A stretch of DNA of 43,789 nucleotides, from the NCBI GenBank assembly GCA_964411425.1, contig CAYPKW010000018.1:1-43789 (forward strand), in the 5' to 3' direction. The translations under genes and the position numbers were made by a program. The notes beneath the pieces were generated by a model that was given only the letters and a program-made list of their open reading frames with translations, ran no database searches and was not told the DNA's origin. This document shows positions 7,767 to 15,982 of this stretch, one piece after another. Each line of letters opens with the position of its first letter. Position 1 is the first letter of the stretch. The stretch comes from CAYPKW01 sp964411425. Its GTDB lineage: Bacteria; Pseudomonadota; Alphaproteobacteria; Dongiales; Dongiaceae.

Positions 7767-8745
7767 GCCAACCGAGCCACTGCGCCGGATAACGCAGCAC
7801 GTAGGGCTCCAGAATGGCGGCATAGCGTCGTATGGCCAGCGTCGCCGCCTCGTCTCGCGAAGCACCGCCGGTCTCGATCGGCGGCTCGATGGTCACGTCC
7901 ACGATGCCGGTCTCGTCGCGAAAGGCGAACACGGGTAAGAGCGTCGCCTTGGTCATGTAGGCAAGCGCCGGCCCTCCCGGCGCCAACAGCAGCCGGCGGT
8001 CGAGAAACGGGGCCTCGACCGGTCGGTTGGCGCCGCGATGGGCCGTAATGCTCACGATCCCGTTGTCGCGCAGCCTGCGCACCGCGACGTGCAGCGCCCC
8101 GTTCGGTCCGTCCAAGGGCAGCAGGATGCGCAGGGCGATATGGCGGTCCTCGGCCGCCGTCTGGAACCGATTGAGATAGCGCATGCCGAAGCGGGTGGAT
8201 GAGAACCCGTGCTCGGCGGTGCTCAGATGAGCGACCCGGAGGCCGGCACGGTGAAAGGCCGCTTTCGCCCCCAGATCCGCGTGCAGGGAATGGGCGACCC
8301 AGAGGACCGCGCCGCGCCCCGACTGCAGCGCTTCCTCGACGTATCGGAGGCCCGCGATCCGGACCGCGGGGTCCGGCCGGTCCAGCCGATAGCTTCGCAG
8401 GGCCTGAAGGACGGTAAGGATCCGTTCCCCGGCCAAGCCGTGCAGAATCGCCCGAGCGGACCCCGCGAGAGGCAGGGCTCCCAACGTGCGCCGGATCGTC
8501 TCGATGATCGAAGGCACGTCTCGACCCAGGCTGGAAACGGCCAATGGGCCGAGCGTCCGCGCGATGGCTCGCCAATGCCGTTCGGGCACCATCCACGCGA
8601 TCGCGAGAAGGATGGGAAGCCCGACGACCAGGCCCGCGTCGGTGATCGAGAACATCCTGCGCGGCGCCGATCGGGCCGAGGCGAAGTTGCACCTCTCCTC
8701 TGCCCGACTCGGCTTCGCCAACACGGTCATTTTTTGTCCACCCAC
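7756..8745 (-). CDS. LpxL/HtrB-like lipid acyltransferase
   Basis: A 329-residue protein of the lysophospholipid/lauroyl acyltransferase superfamily. The catalytic HX4D motif is HSLHAD (His152, Asp157), preceded by GRGAVLWVA. Further features are one N-terminal hydrophobic anchor (about residues 36-53) and the family-typical ending YPAQWLGWLNL. LpxL enzymes acylate lipid A, but relatives acylate other lipids or ornithine-type and phosphatidylinositol lipids, so the substrate is not assignable. Pairing with an HpnL-like putative lipid transporter suggests a shared lipid pathway (inference). The start may be ATG 8745 or ATG 8730. Sequence similarity to canonical LpxL looks remote outside the motif. 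Confidence 0.75.
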   Translation of the reverse strand: MGGQKMTVLAKPSRAEERCNFASARSAPRRMFSITDAGLVVGLPILLAIAWMVPERHWRAIARTLGPLAVSSLGRDVPSIIETIRRTLGALPLAGSARAILHGLAGERILTVLQALRSYRLDRPDPAVRIAGLRYVEEALQSGRGAVLWVAHSLHADLGAKAAFHRAGLRVAHLSTAEHGFSSTRFGMRYLNRFQTAAEDRHIALRILLPLDGPNGALHVAVRRLRDNGIVSITAHRGANRPVEAPFLDRRLLLAPGGPALAYMTKATLLPVFAFRDETGIVDVTIEPPIETGGASRDEAATLAIRRYAAILEPYVLRYPAQWLGWLNL

Positions 8746-8835
8746 GCTCGCCGGTCGTGCCTTGACGGCCTCGCGGCATTGCGCCGATGTTGGCGGCCCG
8801 CCATCCTCCTGTCAACGGCCGGCCGGACCGCTCCA

Positions 8836-8864
8836 TTGACGCTCTCGCGGGGCCTCACTACATT
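8836..8864 (+). promoter_or_regulatory. Sigma-70-type promoter of hrcA-grpE
   Basis: TTGACG (8836-8841) and TACATT (8859-8864) are separated by 17 bases, a near-ideal vegetative promoter. The expected start of transcription, around 8871, is only about seven bases before the hrcA ATG at 8878, and no ribosome-binding site is visible between them, so the mRNA may be almost leaderless. Confidence 0.6.
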
Positions 8865-8877
8865 TCGGCCCATCCTC

Positions 8878-9939
8878 ATGGCCGCACTGGAAAAACCGCG
8901 CCCGGCAATAGGCGATCTTAGCGAACGGTCGCGGCAGATCTTTCGCCACATCGTCGACGCCTATGTGGCGACGGGCGAGCCCGTCGGTTCGCGCACGCTG
9001 TCGCGCCGGCTCGGCATGCACCTGTCGGCCGCCACCATTCGCAACGTGATGGCCGATCTCGAGGACGCGGGCCTGCTCGACGCGCCGCATACCTCGGCCG
9101 GCCGGCAGCCGACCGAGCTCGGTCTTCGCCTGTTCGTGGACGGGCTGTTGGAGTTGGGCGACCTCACCGCCGAGGAGCGCCAGCGCATCAACGCCCAGTT
9201 GGCCGGCGCGGGCCGCAGCCTGCCGCAGATGCTGGAAAGCGCCACGACCATGCTTTCCGGCCTGTCGCGCTGCGCCGGCCTGGTGACGGCGCCCAAGTCG
9301 GACCGGCCCCTGAAGCACATCGAGTTCGTGCATCTGGGCCCCGGGCGCGCGCTCGTGGTGATGGTCTCCGAAGGCGGCCTGGTGGAGAACCGGGTGATCG
9401 ACCTGCCGCTCGGCATGCCGGCGGCCTCGCTGATCGAGGCGACCAATTTCCTCACCGCGCGGCTGGTCGGGCGCACGCTGGCGGAGGCGCGCGGCGCGGT
9501 GCTCGTCGAGCTGCAGGGCCGTCGGGCCGAACTCGACGCGCTGACCCGGAAGGTGGTCGAGGCGGGGCTCGCCATCTGGGCCGGCGGCGACACCGGCGGG
9601 GCGCTCATCCTGCGCGGGCAGTCGCATCTGTTGGACGACGTGACGGCGCTCTCGGACCTGGAGCGCATCCGGTCGCTGTTCGCCGCCTTGGAGACGCGCG
9701 AGACGCTGCTCAAGCTGCTCGATGCGGCCGACTCCGCCGAGGGCGTCAAGATCTTCATCGGCGCCGACAACGAGCTGTTCGCGCTCGCCGGGTGCTCGAT
9801 GGTGATCGCGCCCTATCGCAGCGCCAACAAGAACATCGTCGGCGCCATCGGCGTGATCGGGCCGACACGGATCGACTATGCACGCATCATCCCGATGGTG
9901 GACTACACCGCGCAGATGATCGGGCGGATGATCGGGTAG
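8878..9939 (+). CDS. hrcA: Heat-inducible transcription repressor HrcA
   Basis: HrcA represses chaperone operons by binding CIRCE elements and is stabilised by GroEL. The 353-residue protein has an N-terminal winged helix (RSRQIFRHIVDAYVATGEPV through LSAATIRNVMADLEDAGLL) followed by the HTSAGRQPTELGLRLFVD linker and a GAF-like domain. The C-terminal end contains IGVIGPTRIDYARIIPMVDY, a strong HrcA signature. The ATG at 8878 begins the conserved N-terminus; the open frame extends far upstream antisense to the acyltransferase and is not coding there. grpE follows after three bases. No CIRCE sequence (TTAGCACTC...GAGTGCTAA) was seen in the window. Confidence 0.95.
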   Translation: MAALEKPRPAIGDLSERSRQIFRHIVDAYVATGEPVGSRTLSRRLGMHLSAATIRNVMADLEDAGLLDAPHTSAGRQPTELGLRLFVDGLLELGDLTAEERQRINAQLAGAGRSLPQMLESATTMLSGLSRCAGLVTAPKSDRPLKHIEFVHLGPGRALVVMVSEGGLVENRVIDLPLGMPAASLIEATNFLTARLVGRTLAEARGAVLVELQGRRAELDALTRKVVEAGLAIWAGGDTGGALILRGQSHLLDDVTALSDLERIRSLFAALETRETLLKLLDAADSAEGVKIFIGADNELFALAGCSMVIAPYRSANKNIVGAIGVIGPTRIDYARIIPMVDYTAQMIGRMIG

Positions 9940-9942
9940 GCC

Positions 9943-10569
9943 ATGGCGGACGAACCGCAAGCAAAAGCGCCGCAGCCGGCGAACGGCGAGGACGGCGCGC
10001 CGGCGGCCGAGGAGGCACCCTCGACCGCGGTCGTCGAGACGCCCGAAGGCGCGCTCGAGGCGGCGCGGGCGGAGGCGGCCCAGCTCAAGGACCAGCTGCT
10101 GCGCGCGCTGGCCGAGATGGAGAACGTGCGCAAGCGCGTCCAGCGCGAGCGCGACGAGGCCACCAAGTTCGCGGTCGCCGAATTCGCCCGCGATCTCGTG
10201 GCCGTGGCCGACAACTTGCGCCGCGCGCTCGACGCCATCCCCCCGGAGGCGCTCGAAAGCGACGAATCGCTGCGCAACCTGGCGGCCGGCGTGGAGCTGA
10301 CCGAACGCCAACTCGCCGCCGTGTTCGAGCGCCACGCCATCCGCAGGTTCGAGCCCTTGGGCGAAAAGTTCGACAGCCACCGCCATCAGGCGATCATGGA
10401 GGTGGCGGGCAGCGGCCGGCCCGCCGGCACCGTCGTCCAGGTGTTGCAGGCGGGATATCTGCTGCGCGACCGGCTGCTGCGCCCGGCCATGGTGGGCGTC
10501 GCCAAGGCCGAGCCAACCGGGGCCGACGAGCCGCCGCCCGCGGGCGGGCGCATCGACACGGTGGCTTAG
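9943..10569 (+). CDS. grpE: Nucleotide exchange factor GrpE
   Basis: GrpE releases ADP from DnaK and so drives the Hsp70 cycle. The 208-residue protein has an acidic, alanine-rich disordered N-terminus (about 40 residues), a long coiled coil (LKDQLLRALAEMENVRKRVQ), and the C-terminal beta domain with FDSHRHQAIMEV and GYLLRDRLLRPAMVGVAK, the GrpE signature. It starts three bases after hrcA and is probably co-transcribed with it. Its stop overlaps that of the opposing DUF1848 gene by four bases. Confidence 0.95.
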   Translation: MADEPQAKAPQPANGEDGAPAAEEAPSTAVVETPEGALEAARAEAAQLKDQLLRALAEMENVRKRVQRERDEATKFAVAEFARDLVAVADNLRRALDAIPPEALESDESLRNLAAGVELTERQLAAVFERHAIRRFEPLGEKFDSHRHQAIMEVAGSGRPAGTVVQVLQAGYLLRDRLLRPAMVGVAKAEPTGADEPPPAGGRIDTVA

Positions 10570-11447
10570 AGCGGCGGGATGAGGAACTCGCCCGAAGGAT
10601 CGTGCGCGCGGCGTCGGGCCTTTGCCGCGGCGGGGTCGCGCACGGCGTAGCAATAAACGCACCCCAGCGTGCAACTGTGGTAGGCGCCGATGTCGCGGCT
10701 CTGCGCGCACAGGCAGCCGGGCCGGTTGCCCTTGGTACGCGCCGCGATCGGCCGGCCGGCCACATCGGACAGCCGAAGGGCGTCGATGCAGCGGGCCGGC
10801 GCCACGCCCGGCACCAGTAACTCGGGCTGGGCGCAGAGCGTCAGCGCGAATCCGTGCTCGGCGGCGATCGCCGCCAGCTGGGCGATGAATCGCCGCTTCA
10901 CCTCGGCCGGCGGGTCGTGCCAGGCGAAGCCATGGCGCCCGGCCGCCGCCGTCAGGTTGGTCCAAGTCTTGCGATAGATTTGCGCGAACGACACCGTGGC
11001 CTCGTCGGCCGTTCCGGCGAGCGCTGCCGCCAGCCGTCCGAAGTTGGTGAGGTGCCAGTCGGGTCCCGTCTTGGAGGTGAAGAGGATCGGATCGTAGCGC
11101 CACACCAGGCATCGGCGGCCGAAGCGAAGCGCGAGGCGGCGCATCTCTCCTACCGCGCGCCCGGCCGGCGGCGCCGCCGCCTCGATCGAGCGCGGATAGG
11201 CGGTGAGGCCGTGCTGAACGACGAAGGGATAGCCGCGCCGCCGGATTTCCTCCAGCGCCGCGCGGAACGGCGCGGCGTTCTTGGTCCAAAACACGAAGCC
11301 GTCGACCGCCTGCGGCATGAGCGACACCGTGTAGGCCGGCCCGCCGTAGGGATTGGCCGCGCGCACGAACCCGGCCGCGAGCCGGGCCATGAACCAGCGC
11401 CCGTAGAGCGCCGGAATATCGGTGCGGTAGCTGGCCGAGACGATCAT
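10566..11447 (-). CDS. DUF1848 family protein (putative Fe-S protein)
   Basis: A 293-residue member of the DUF1848 family, whose function is unknown. The start MIVSASYRTDIPALYGRWF and the segment VSLMPQAVDGFVFWTKN are family features. WRYDPILFT lies mid-protein, and the C-terminus carries a cysteine cluster, CLCAQSRDIGAYHSC followed by LGCVYCYA, which looks like a metal or Fe-S binding site reminiscent of radical-SAM-like proteins. ATG 11447 overlaps the stop of the small upstream membrane protein gene (ATGA). It is inserted on the opposite strand between grpE and dnaK. Confidence 0.85.
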   Translation of the reverse strand: MIVSASYRTDIPALYGRWFMARLAAGFVRAANPYGGPAYTVSLMPQAVDGFVFWTKNAAPFRAALEEIRRRGYPFVVQHGLTAYPRSIEAAAPPAGRAVGEMRRLALRFGRRCLVWRYDPILFTSKTGPDWHLTNFGRLAAALAGTADEATVSFAQIYRKTWTNLTAAAGRHGFAWHDPPAEVKRRFIAQLAAIAAEHGFALTLCAQPELLVPGVAPARCIDALRLSDVAGRPIAARTKGNRPGCLCAQSRDIGAYHSCTLGCVYCYAVRDPAAAKARRRAHDPSGEFLIPPL

Positions 11448-11665
11448 CGGCGCTGGGCGGCGCGCCGGGCGAGGCGGCGGAACAGCAAGAACAAACAGGC
11501 GCCGATGAGCGCCAGCCCCGCCCCGGTCGCGGACAGCCCCTGGACCCCGGGCGCGATCTCCTCGGCGCCCGCCATCAGCACGACGCCGATCGCGATATCG
11601 GCCACGAACACCCCTTGGATCAGGCGATAGAGGCGCTCGCGGGACGGGTCGGGGGAATCGGCCAT
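11444..11665 (-). CDS. Small two-TM membrane protein, unknown function
   Basis: A 73-residue protein with two hydrophobic segments (FVADIAIGVVLMAG near residues 20-33, and GAGLALIGACLFLLF near 48-62) separated by a short charged loop, and a basic C-terminus RRLARRAAQRR. I do not recognise a family. Its stop overlaps the DUF1848 start by four bases, so it is probably co-translated with that gene. The coding quality is supported by the clean membrane pattern and the overlap, not by homology. Confidence 0.6.
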   Translation of the reverse strand: MADSPDPSRERLYRLIQGVFVADIAIGVVLMAGAEEIAPGVQGLSATGAGLALIGACLFLLFRRLARRAAQRR

Positions 11666-11755
11666 GCGCCCAGGCTAGTGCCAAGCCCCGCCGCCGGGCA
11701 ATGCCGGGTCGATCCCACCTGGGACCAGGTTTCGCCCGGCCAAAGGCGCCTCCCG

Positions 11756-11783
11756 CTTGCATGCGGCCGGGCCGATACCATAT
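11756..11783 (+). promoter_or_regulatory. Candidate sigma-32 (RpoH) promoter of dnaK
   Basis: CTTG at 11756-11759 and CCATAT at 11778-11783 are separated by 18 bases, matching the loose alphaproteobacterial RpoH pattern (CTTG, 17-18 bases, CYTAT or CCATnT). It lies 125 bases upstream of the dnaK start in an otherwise gene-free stretch (11666-11908). Transcription would begin near 11790. Confidence 0.6.
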
Positions 11784-11908
11784 TGCCGAAGGGACGCATG
11801 TTCCGTAGCGCCGGCGGGCGACAGCCCTGCTTGCGCCGAACCGCGGGGGGCCGGCCGGCGCTTTCGACCAAGGCCGGGATCGGTCCTGCCGCAAGAAAAG
11901 GATCGCGC

Positions 11909-13843
11909 ATGAGCAAAGTCATCGGCATCGACCTCGGCACCACCAACTCCTGCGTCGCCGTCATGGAGGGCAAGGATACCAAGGTCATCGAGAACAGCGA
12001 GGGTGCTCGCACCACGCCCTCGATGGTCGCCTTCTCCGATTCGGGCGAGCGCCTGGTCGGCCAGGCGGCCAAGCGCCAGGCGGTCACCAACCCGGAGAAC
12101 ACGCTGTCCGCCATCAAGCGCCTGATCGGCCGGCGCTACGACGACCCGATGACACAGAAGGACAAGGGGCTGGTGCCCTACAAGATCATAGCCGGCGACA
12201 ACGGCGACGCCTGGGCGGAATGCCGCGGCAAGAAGTACTCGCCGTCGCAGATTTCGGCCTTCATTCTGCAGAAGATGAAAGAGACGGCCGAGACCTACCT
12301 CGGCGAGAAGGTGACCCAGGCGGTCATCACCGTGCCGGCCTACTTCAACGACTCGCAGCGCCAGGCGACCAAGGACGCCGGCAAGATCGCCGGGCTCGAG
12401 GTGTTGCGCATCATCAACGAGCCGACGGCGGCGGCGCTAGCCTACGGCATGGAGAGGAAGGGCAGCGGCACCATCGCGGTATACGACCTGGGCGGCGGCA
12501 CCTTCGACGTCTCGATCCTGGAGATCGGCGACGGCGTGTTCGAGGTGAAGTCGACCAACGGGGACACCTTCCTCGGCGGCGAGGATTTCGACGCCCGCAT
12601 CATCGACTACCTGGCGGACGAGTTCAGGAAGGAGCAGACGATCGACCTGCGCAAGGACCGGCTCGCGCTGCAGCGCCTGAAGGAGGCGGCGGAGAAGGCC
12701 AAGATCGAGCTGTCGAGCGCCGTGCAGACCGAGATCAACCTGCCCTTCATCACCGCCGACCAGGCCGGCCCGAAGCACCTCAACATAAAGCTCACCCGCG
12801 CCAAGCTCGAGGCGCTGGTGGACGAGCTGGTGCAGAAGACCGTCGCGCCCTGCCGGGCGGCCCTCAAGGACGCCGGCCTCAAGGCTTCCGAGATCGACGA
12901 GGTGATCCTGGTGGGCGGCATGACCCGCATGCCCAAGGTCATCGACACGGTGAAGCAGATCTTCGGGCGCGAGCCGAACCGCAGCGTCAACCCCGACGAG
13001 GTGGTGGCGGTGGGTGCCGCCATCCAGGCCGGCGTGCTCAAGGGCGAGGTCAAGGACGTCCTGCTGCTCGACGTGACCCCGCTCTCCCTGGGCATCGAAA
13101 CTCTCGGCGGCGTGTTCACCCGGCTCATCGAGCGCAACACCACCATCCCCACCAAGAAAAGCCAAGTCTTCTCGACCGCCGAGGACGGCCAGACGGCGGT
13201 CACCATCCGCGTGTTTCAGGGCGAACGCGAGATGGCGGCCGACAACAAGCTCCTGGGCCAGTTCGACCTGGTAGGCATCCCGCCGGCGCCGCGCGGCATG
13301 CCGCAGGTCGAGGTCACCTTCGATATCGACGCCAACGGCATCGTCAACGTCCAGGCCAAGGACAAGGCGACCAACAAGGAGCAGCAGATCCGAATCCAGG
13401 CCTCGGGCGGCCTCACCGACGCCGACGTCCAGCGCATGGTCAAGGACGCCGAGGCGCACGCCGCCGAGGACAAGAAACGCCGCGCCGCGGTCGAGGCGAA
13501 GAACCACGCCGACGGCCTCATCCACTCGACCGAGAAGACGCTGAAGGAGTACGGCGACAAGATCGCCGCCGCCGACCGGGCCGGCATCGAGGCGGCGATC
13601 CTGGAGTTGCGCGGCGTCATGGACGGCGGCGACGCCGAGGCCATCAAGGCCAAGACCGACGCGCTGGCGCAGGCCTCCCTCAAGCTCGGCGAGGCCATGT
13701 ACAAGAGCGCCGCCGAGAGCGGCGGCGGCGAGGGCCCCGGCGCTCCCGCCGGCGACGGCAAGGGCGACGGTGAGACGGACGGCACCGTGGTGGACGCCGA
13801 CTTCGAGGAGATCGACGAGAACCGCAAGGGAAAGTCGGCGTAG
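11909..13843 (+). CDS. dnaK: Molecular chaperone DnaK (Hsp70)
   Basis: ATP-dependent Hsp70 chaperone working with DnaJ and GrpE. The 644-residue protein shows the nucleotide-binding domain (GIDLGTTNSCVAVMEG at the N-terminus, AVYDLGGGTFDVSILE, and VILVGGMTRMPKVI), the linker DVLLLDVTPLSLGIET, the substrate domain and an acidic, glycine-rich tail ending in DADFEEIDENRKGKSA, close to the E. coli EEV-type tail. The ATG at 11909 begins the invariant N-terminus and has AAAGGA seven to twelve bases upstream. dnaJ follows after a 120-base gap containing an inverted repeat. Confidence 0.98.
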   Translation: MSKVIGIDLGTTNSCVAVMEGKDTKVIENSEGARTTPSMVAFSDSGERLVGQAAKRQAVTNPENTLSAIKRLIGRRYDDPMTQKDKGLVPYKIIAGDNGDAWAECRGKKYSPSQISAFILQKMKETAETYLGEKVTQAVITVPAYFNDSQRQATKDAGKIAGLEVLRIINEPTAAALAYGMERKGSGTIAVYDLGGGTFDVSILEIGDGVFEVKSTNGDTFLGGEDFDARIIDYLADEFRKEQTIDLRKDRLALQRLKEAAEKAKIELSSAVQTEINLPFITADQAGPKHLNIKLTRAKLEALVDELVQKTVAPCRAALKDAGLKASEIDEVILVGGMTRMPKVIDTVKQIFGREPNRSVNPDEVVAVGAAIQAGVLKGEVKDVLLLDVTPLSLGIETLGGVFTRLIERNTTIPTKKSQVFSTAEDGQTAVTIRVFQGEREMAADNKLLGQFDLVGIPPAPRGMPQVEVTFDIDANGIVNVQAKDKATNKEQQIRIQASGGLTDADVQRMVKDAEAHAAEDKKRRAAVEAKNHADGLIHSTEKTLKEYGDKIAAADRAGIEAAILELRGVMDGGDAEAIKAKTDALAQASLKLGEAMYKSAAESGGGEGPGAPAGDGKGDGETDGTVVDADFEEIDENRKGKSA

Positions 13844-13845
13844 TT

Positions 13846-13952
13846 CAGAGGACAGAGGACAGTGGACAGAGAACAGATCGGATGCGAGATACACTCTGAT
13901 CCTCTTTCTGTCCACTGTTTACTGTCCTCTGTCCACTATCCGCCGTCCTCTG
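13846..13952. repeat. Heptamer-rich inverted repeat between dnaK and dnaJ
   Basis: The left arm (13846-13876) and right arm (13922-13952) are 31 bases each and inverted to one another, with 27 of 31 positions matching by eye. Both arms are built from (G)GACAGAG/GACAGTG-like units of about seven bases, and the 45-base spacer carries a further partial copy (13901-13920). It fills almost the entire dnaK-dnaJ spacer. It could form a long mRNA hairpin that terminates part of the transcription or protects the dnaK message (inference). It looks like a dispersed intergenic repeat rather than a simple terminator, since no T-run follows. Confidence 0.8.
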
Positions 13953-13963
13953 GCATCTGAGCG

Positions 13964-15097
13964 ATGGCCAAGCGGGACTATTACGAGGCCTTGGGCGTGG
14001 CGCGCGCCGCCGACGCCGGCGATATCAAGAAGGCCTTTCGCGCGCTCGCCATGAAGTGTCACCCTGACCGCAATCCGGGCGATGGCGCGGCCGAGAAACG
14101 CTTCAAGGAGATCAACGAAGCCTACGACGTCCTGAAGGACGACCAGAAGCGCGCCGCCTACGACCGCTACGGACACGCCGCTTTCGACAACGGGGGCGGC
14201 CCGCGCGGCAGCCACGGCTTCGACTTCAGCTCCGGCTTCGCCGACATCTTCGACGAAATGTTCGGCGAGTTCATGGGCGGCGGCCGGCGCAGCGGCGCGC
14301 GCGGCCGCGGCGCCGACCTGCGCTACAACATGGAGATCTCGCTCGAGGAAGCCTTCGCCGGCAAACAGTCGACGATCCGGGTGCCTACCTCGCTCGCCTG
14401 CGAGGCCTGCCACGGCAGCGGCGGCGAGAAGGGCGCGCGCCCGGTCACCTGCCCCACTTGCCACGGCGCCGGCAAGACCCGCGCCACGCAGGGATTCTTC
14501 ACCATCGAGCGCACCTGTTCCGCCTGCCACGGGGCGGGCCGCGTGATCGAGCGGGCGTGCCGGCCGTGTGGCGGCGCGGGCCGCGTGCGCGGCGAGAAGT
14601 CGTTGTCGGTCGCCATCCCGGCGGGCGTCGAGGACGGCACGCGCGTGCGCCTCTCCGGCGAGGGCGAGGTCGGCGTGCGCGGCGCGCCGCCGGGCGATCT
14701 CTACGTGTTCCTCGCGCTGAAGCCGCACGAGCTGTTCGAGCGCCACGGCGCCGACATCCACTGCCGCGTGCCGATCCCGATGGCGACCGCGGCACTCGGC
14801 GGCGGCTTTGAGGTGCCGACGGTGGAGGGCGCGCGCGCGCGGGTCAACATTCCGGGCGGCTGCCAGAGCGGGCAGCGATTCCGCCTGCGCGGCAAGGGCA
14901 TGAGCGTGCTGCGCCAGCCCGGGCGCGGCGACATGTACGTCGAGGTGGCGGTGGAAACGCCGGTCAACCTGACGCAACGCCAACAGGAACTGCTGCGCGA
15001 GTTCGAGGCCGCCGGCCCGCACGGCCGGCACAACAGCCCGCTGTCGGATGGCGTCTTCGCCAAGTTCCGCCACCTTTGGGAAGACCTCAAGGAATAG
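13964..15097 (+). CDS. dnaJ: Co-chaperone DnaJ (Hsp40)
   Basis: Stimulates DnaK ATPase and delivers substrates. The 377-residue protein has a J domain with the HPD motif (KCHPDRNPGD, near residue 33), a glycine/phenylalanine-rich linker, and four zinc-finger repeats: CEACHGSG, CPTCHGAG, CSACHGAG and CRPCGGAG. The two C-terminal beta domains follow (GDLYVFLALKPHELFERHG). Length and domain order are those of full type I DnaJ. It lies between dnaK and dapB, all on the plus strand. Confidence 0.97.
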   Translation: MAKRDYYEALGVARAADAGDIKKAFRALAMKCHPDRNPGDGAAEKRFKEINEAYDVLKDDQKRAAYDRYGHAAFDNGGGPRGSHGFDFSSGFADIFDEMFGEFMGGGRRSGARGRGADLRYNMEISLEEAFAGKQSTIRVPTSLACEACHGSGGEKGARPVTCPTCHGAGKTRATQGFFTIERTCSACHGAGRVIERACRPCGGAGRVRGEKSLSVAIPAGVEDGTRVRLSGEGEVGVRGAPPGDLYVFLALKPHELFERHGADIHCRVPIPMATAALGGGFEVPTVEGARARVNIPGGCQSGQRFRLRGKGMSVLRQPGRGDMYVEVAVETPVNLTQRQQELLREFEAAGPHGRHNSPLSDGVFAKFRHLWEDLKE

Positions 15098-15169
15098 CGC
15101 GCCCGTTGCGCCGCCATTTCCGGCACGGTAGATAACCCATAGCAGGCTGCTGAAAAGAAGGCCTCGGGC

Positions 15170-15982
15170 ATGCCCGTCACCAAGATCGGCATCGTCGGCT
15201 GCGCCGGCCGCATGGGCCAGATGCTGGTGCGCGTCGCCGCGGCCACCGAGGGGTGCCTCGTCGCCGCCGGCAGCGAGCGCGCCGGCTCGCCGGCGATCGG
15301 CAAGGACGTGGGGCTGGTCGCCGGCATGGACCCGCTCGGCATCCTCGTCACCGACGATCCGAAGGCGCTGTTCGGCCACTGCCACGTCGTGCTCGAATTC
15401 TCCAGCCCCACGGCGACCGCGGTCCATGCGGCGCTGGCCGCTAGGGCCAAGACCGCGCACGTCATCGGCACCACCGGCCTCGGGCCGGCCGAGACGGCGG
15501 CGGTCGAGCGCGCCGCCAGGGAGACGCCCGTGCTGTGGGCGCCCAACATGTCGCAGGGCGTCACGCTGTTGCTGGCACTGGTGCGCCGGGTGGCGCACGC
15601 GCTGGGGCCCGAATGGGACATCGAGGTGGTGGAAATGCACCACCGCCACAAATCGGACGCGCCCTCGGGCACCGCCTTGGCGTTGGGCGAGGCGGCCGCG
15701 GCGGGGCGCGGCGTTGCCCTCGACGCGGTCGCCCGGCGCGCGCGCGACGGCGAGGTCGGCGCCAGGGCCGTAGGCGAGATCGGCTTCGCCGCCTTGCGCG
15801 GCGGCGACGTGGTGGGCGAGCACGCCGTCATCTTCGCCGGCGCCGGCGAGCGCATCGAGTTGCTGCACAAGGCGACCAGTCGGGAGATTTTCGCCCGCGG
15901 CGCGGTGCGCGCGGCGCTGTGGCTGCGGGGCAAGAAGCCCGGTCTCTATCGCATGAGCGACGCGCTGGGGTTGAAGGACTGA
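15170..15982 (+). CDS. dapB: 4-hydroxy-tetrahydrodipicolinate reductase DapB
   Basis: Catalyses the NAD(P)H-dependent reduction step of the diaminopimelate/lysine pathway. The 270-residue protein has the Rossmann motif IGIVGCAGRMGQM at the N-terminus and IGTTGLGPAE. The DapB signature EMHHRHKSDAPSGTAL carries the catalytic histidines and lysine, and FAGAGERIELLHKATSREIF lies near the C-terminus. dnaJ-dapB proximity is seen in several alphaproteobacteria. The 3' end overlaps the convergent PhyH-type gene by 37 bases. Confidence 0.96.
   Translation: MPVTKIGIVGCAGRMGQMLVRVAAATEGCLVAAGSERAGSPAIGKDVGLVAGMDPLGILVTDDPKALFGHCHVVLEFSSPTATAVHAALAARAKTAHVIGTTGLGPAETAAVERAARETPVLWAPNMSQGVTLLLALVRRVAHALGPEWDIEVVEMHHRHKSDAPSGTALALGEAAAAGRGVALDAVARRARDGEVGARAVGEIGFAALRGGDVVGEHAVIFAGAGERIELLHKATSREIFARGAVRAALWLRGKKPGLYRMSDALGLKD

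Noticed and set aside
12437..13915. Long open frame (492 codons) antisense to dnaK
   Set aside because: High-GC coding sequence leaves long antisense frames; this one has a repetitive composition and no protein motif, while dnaK is certain.
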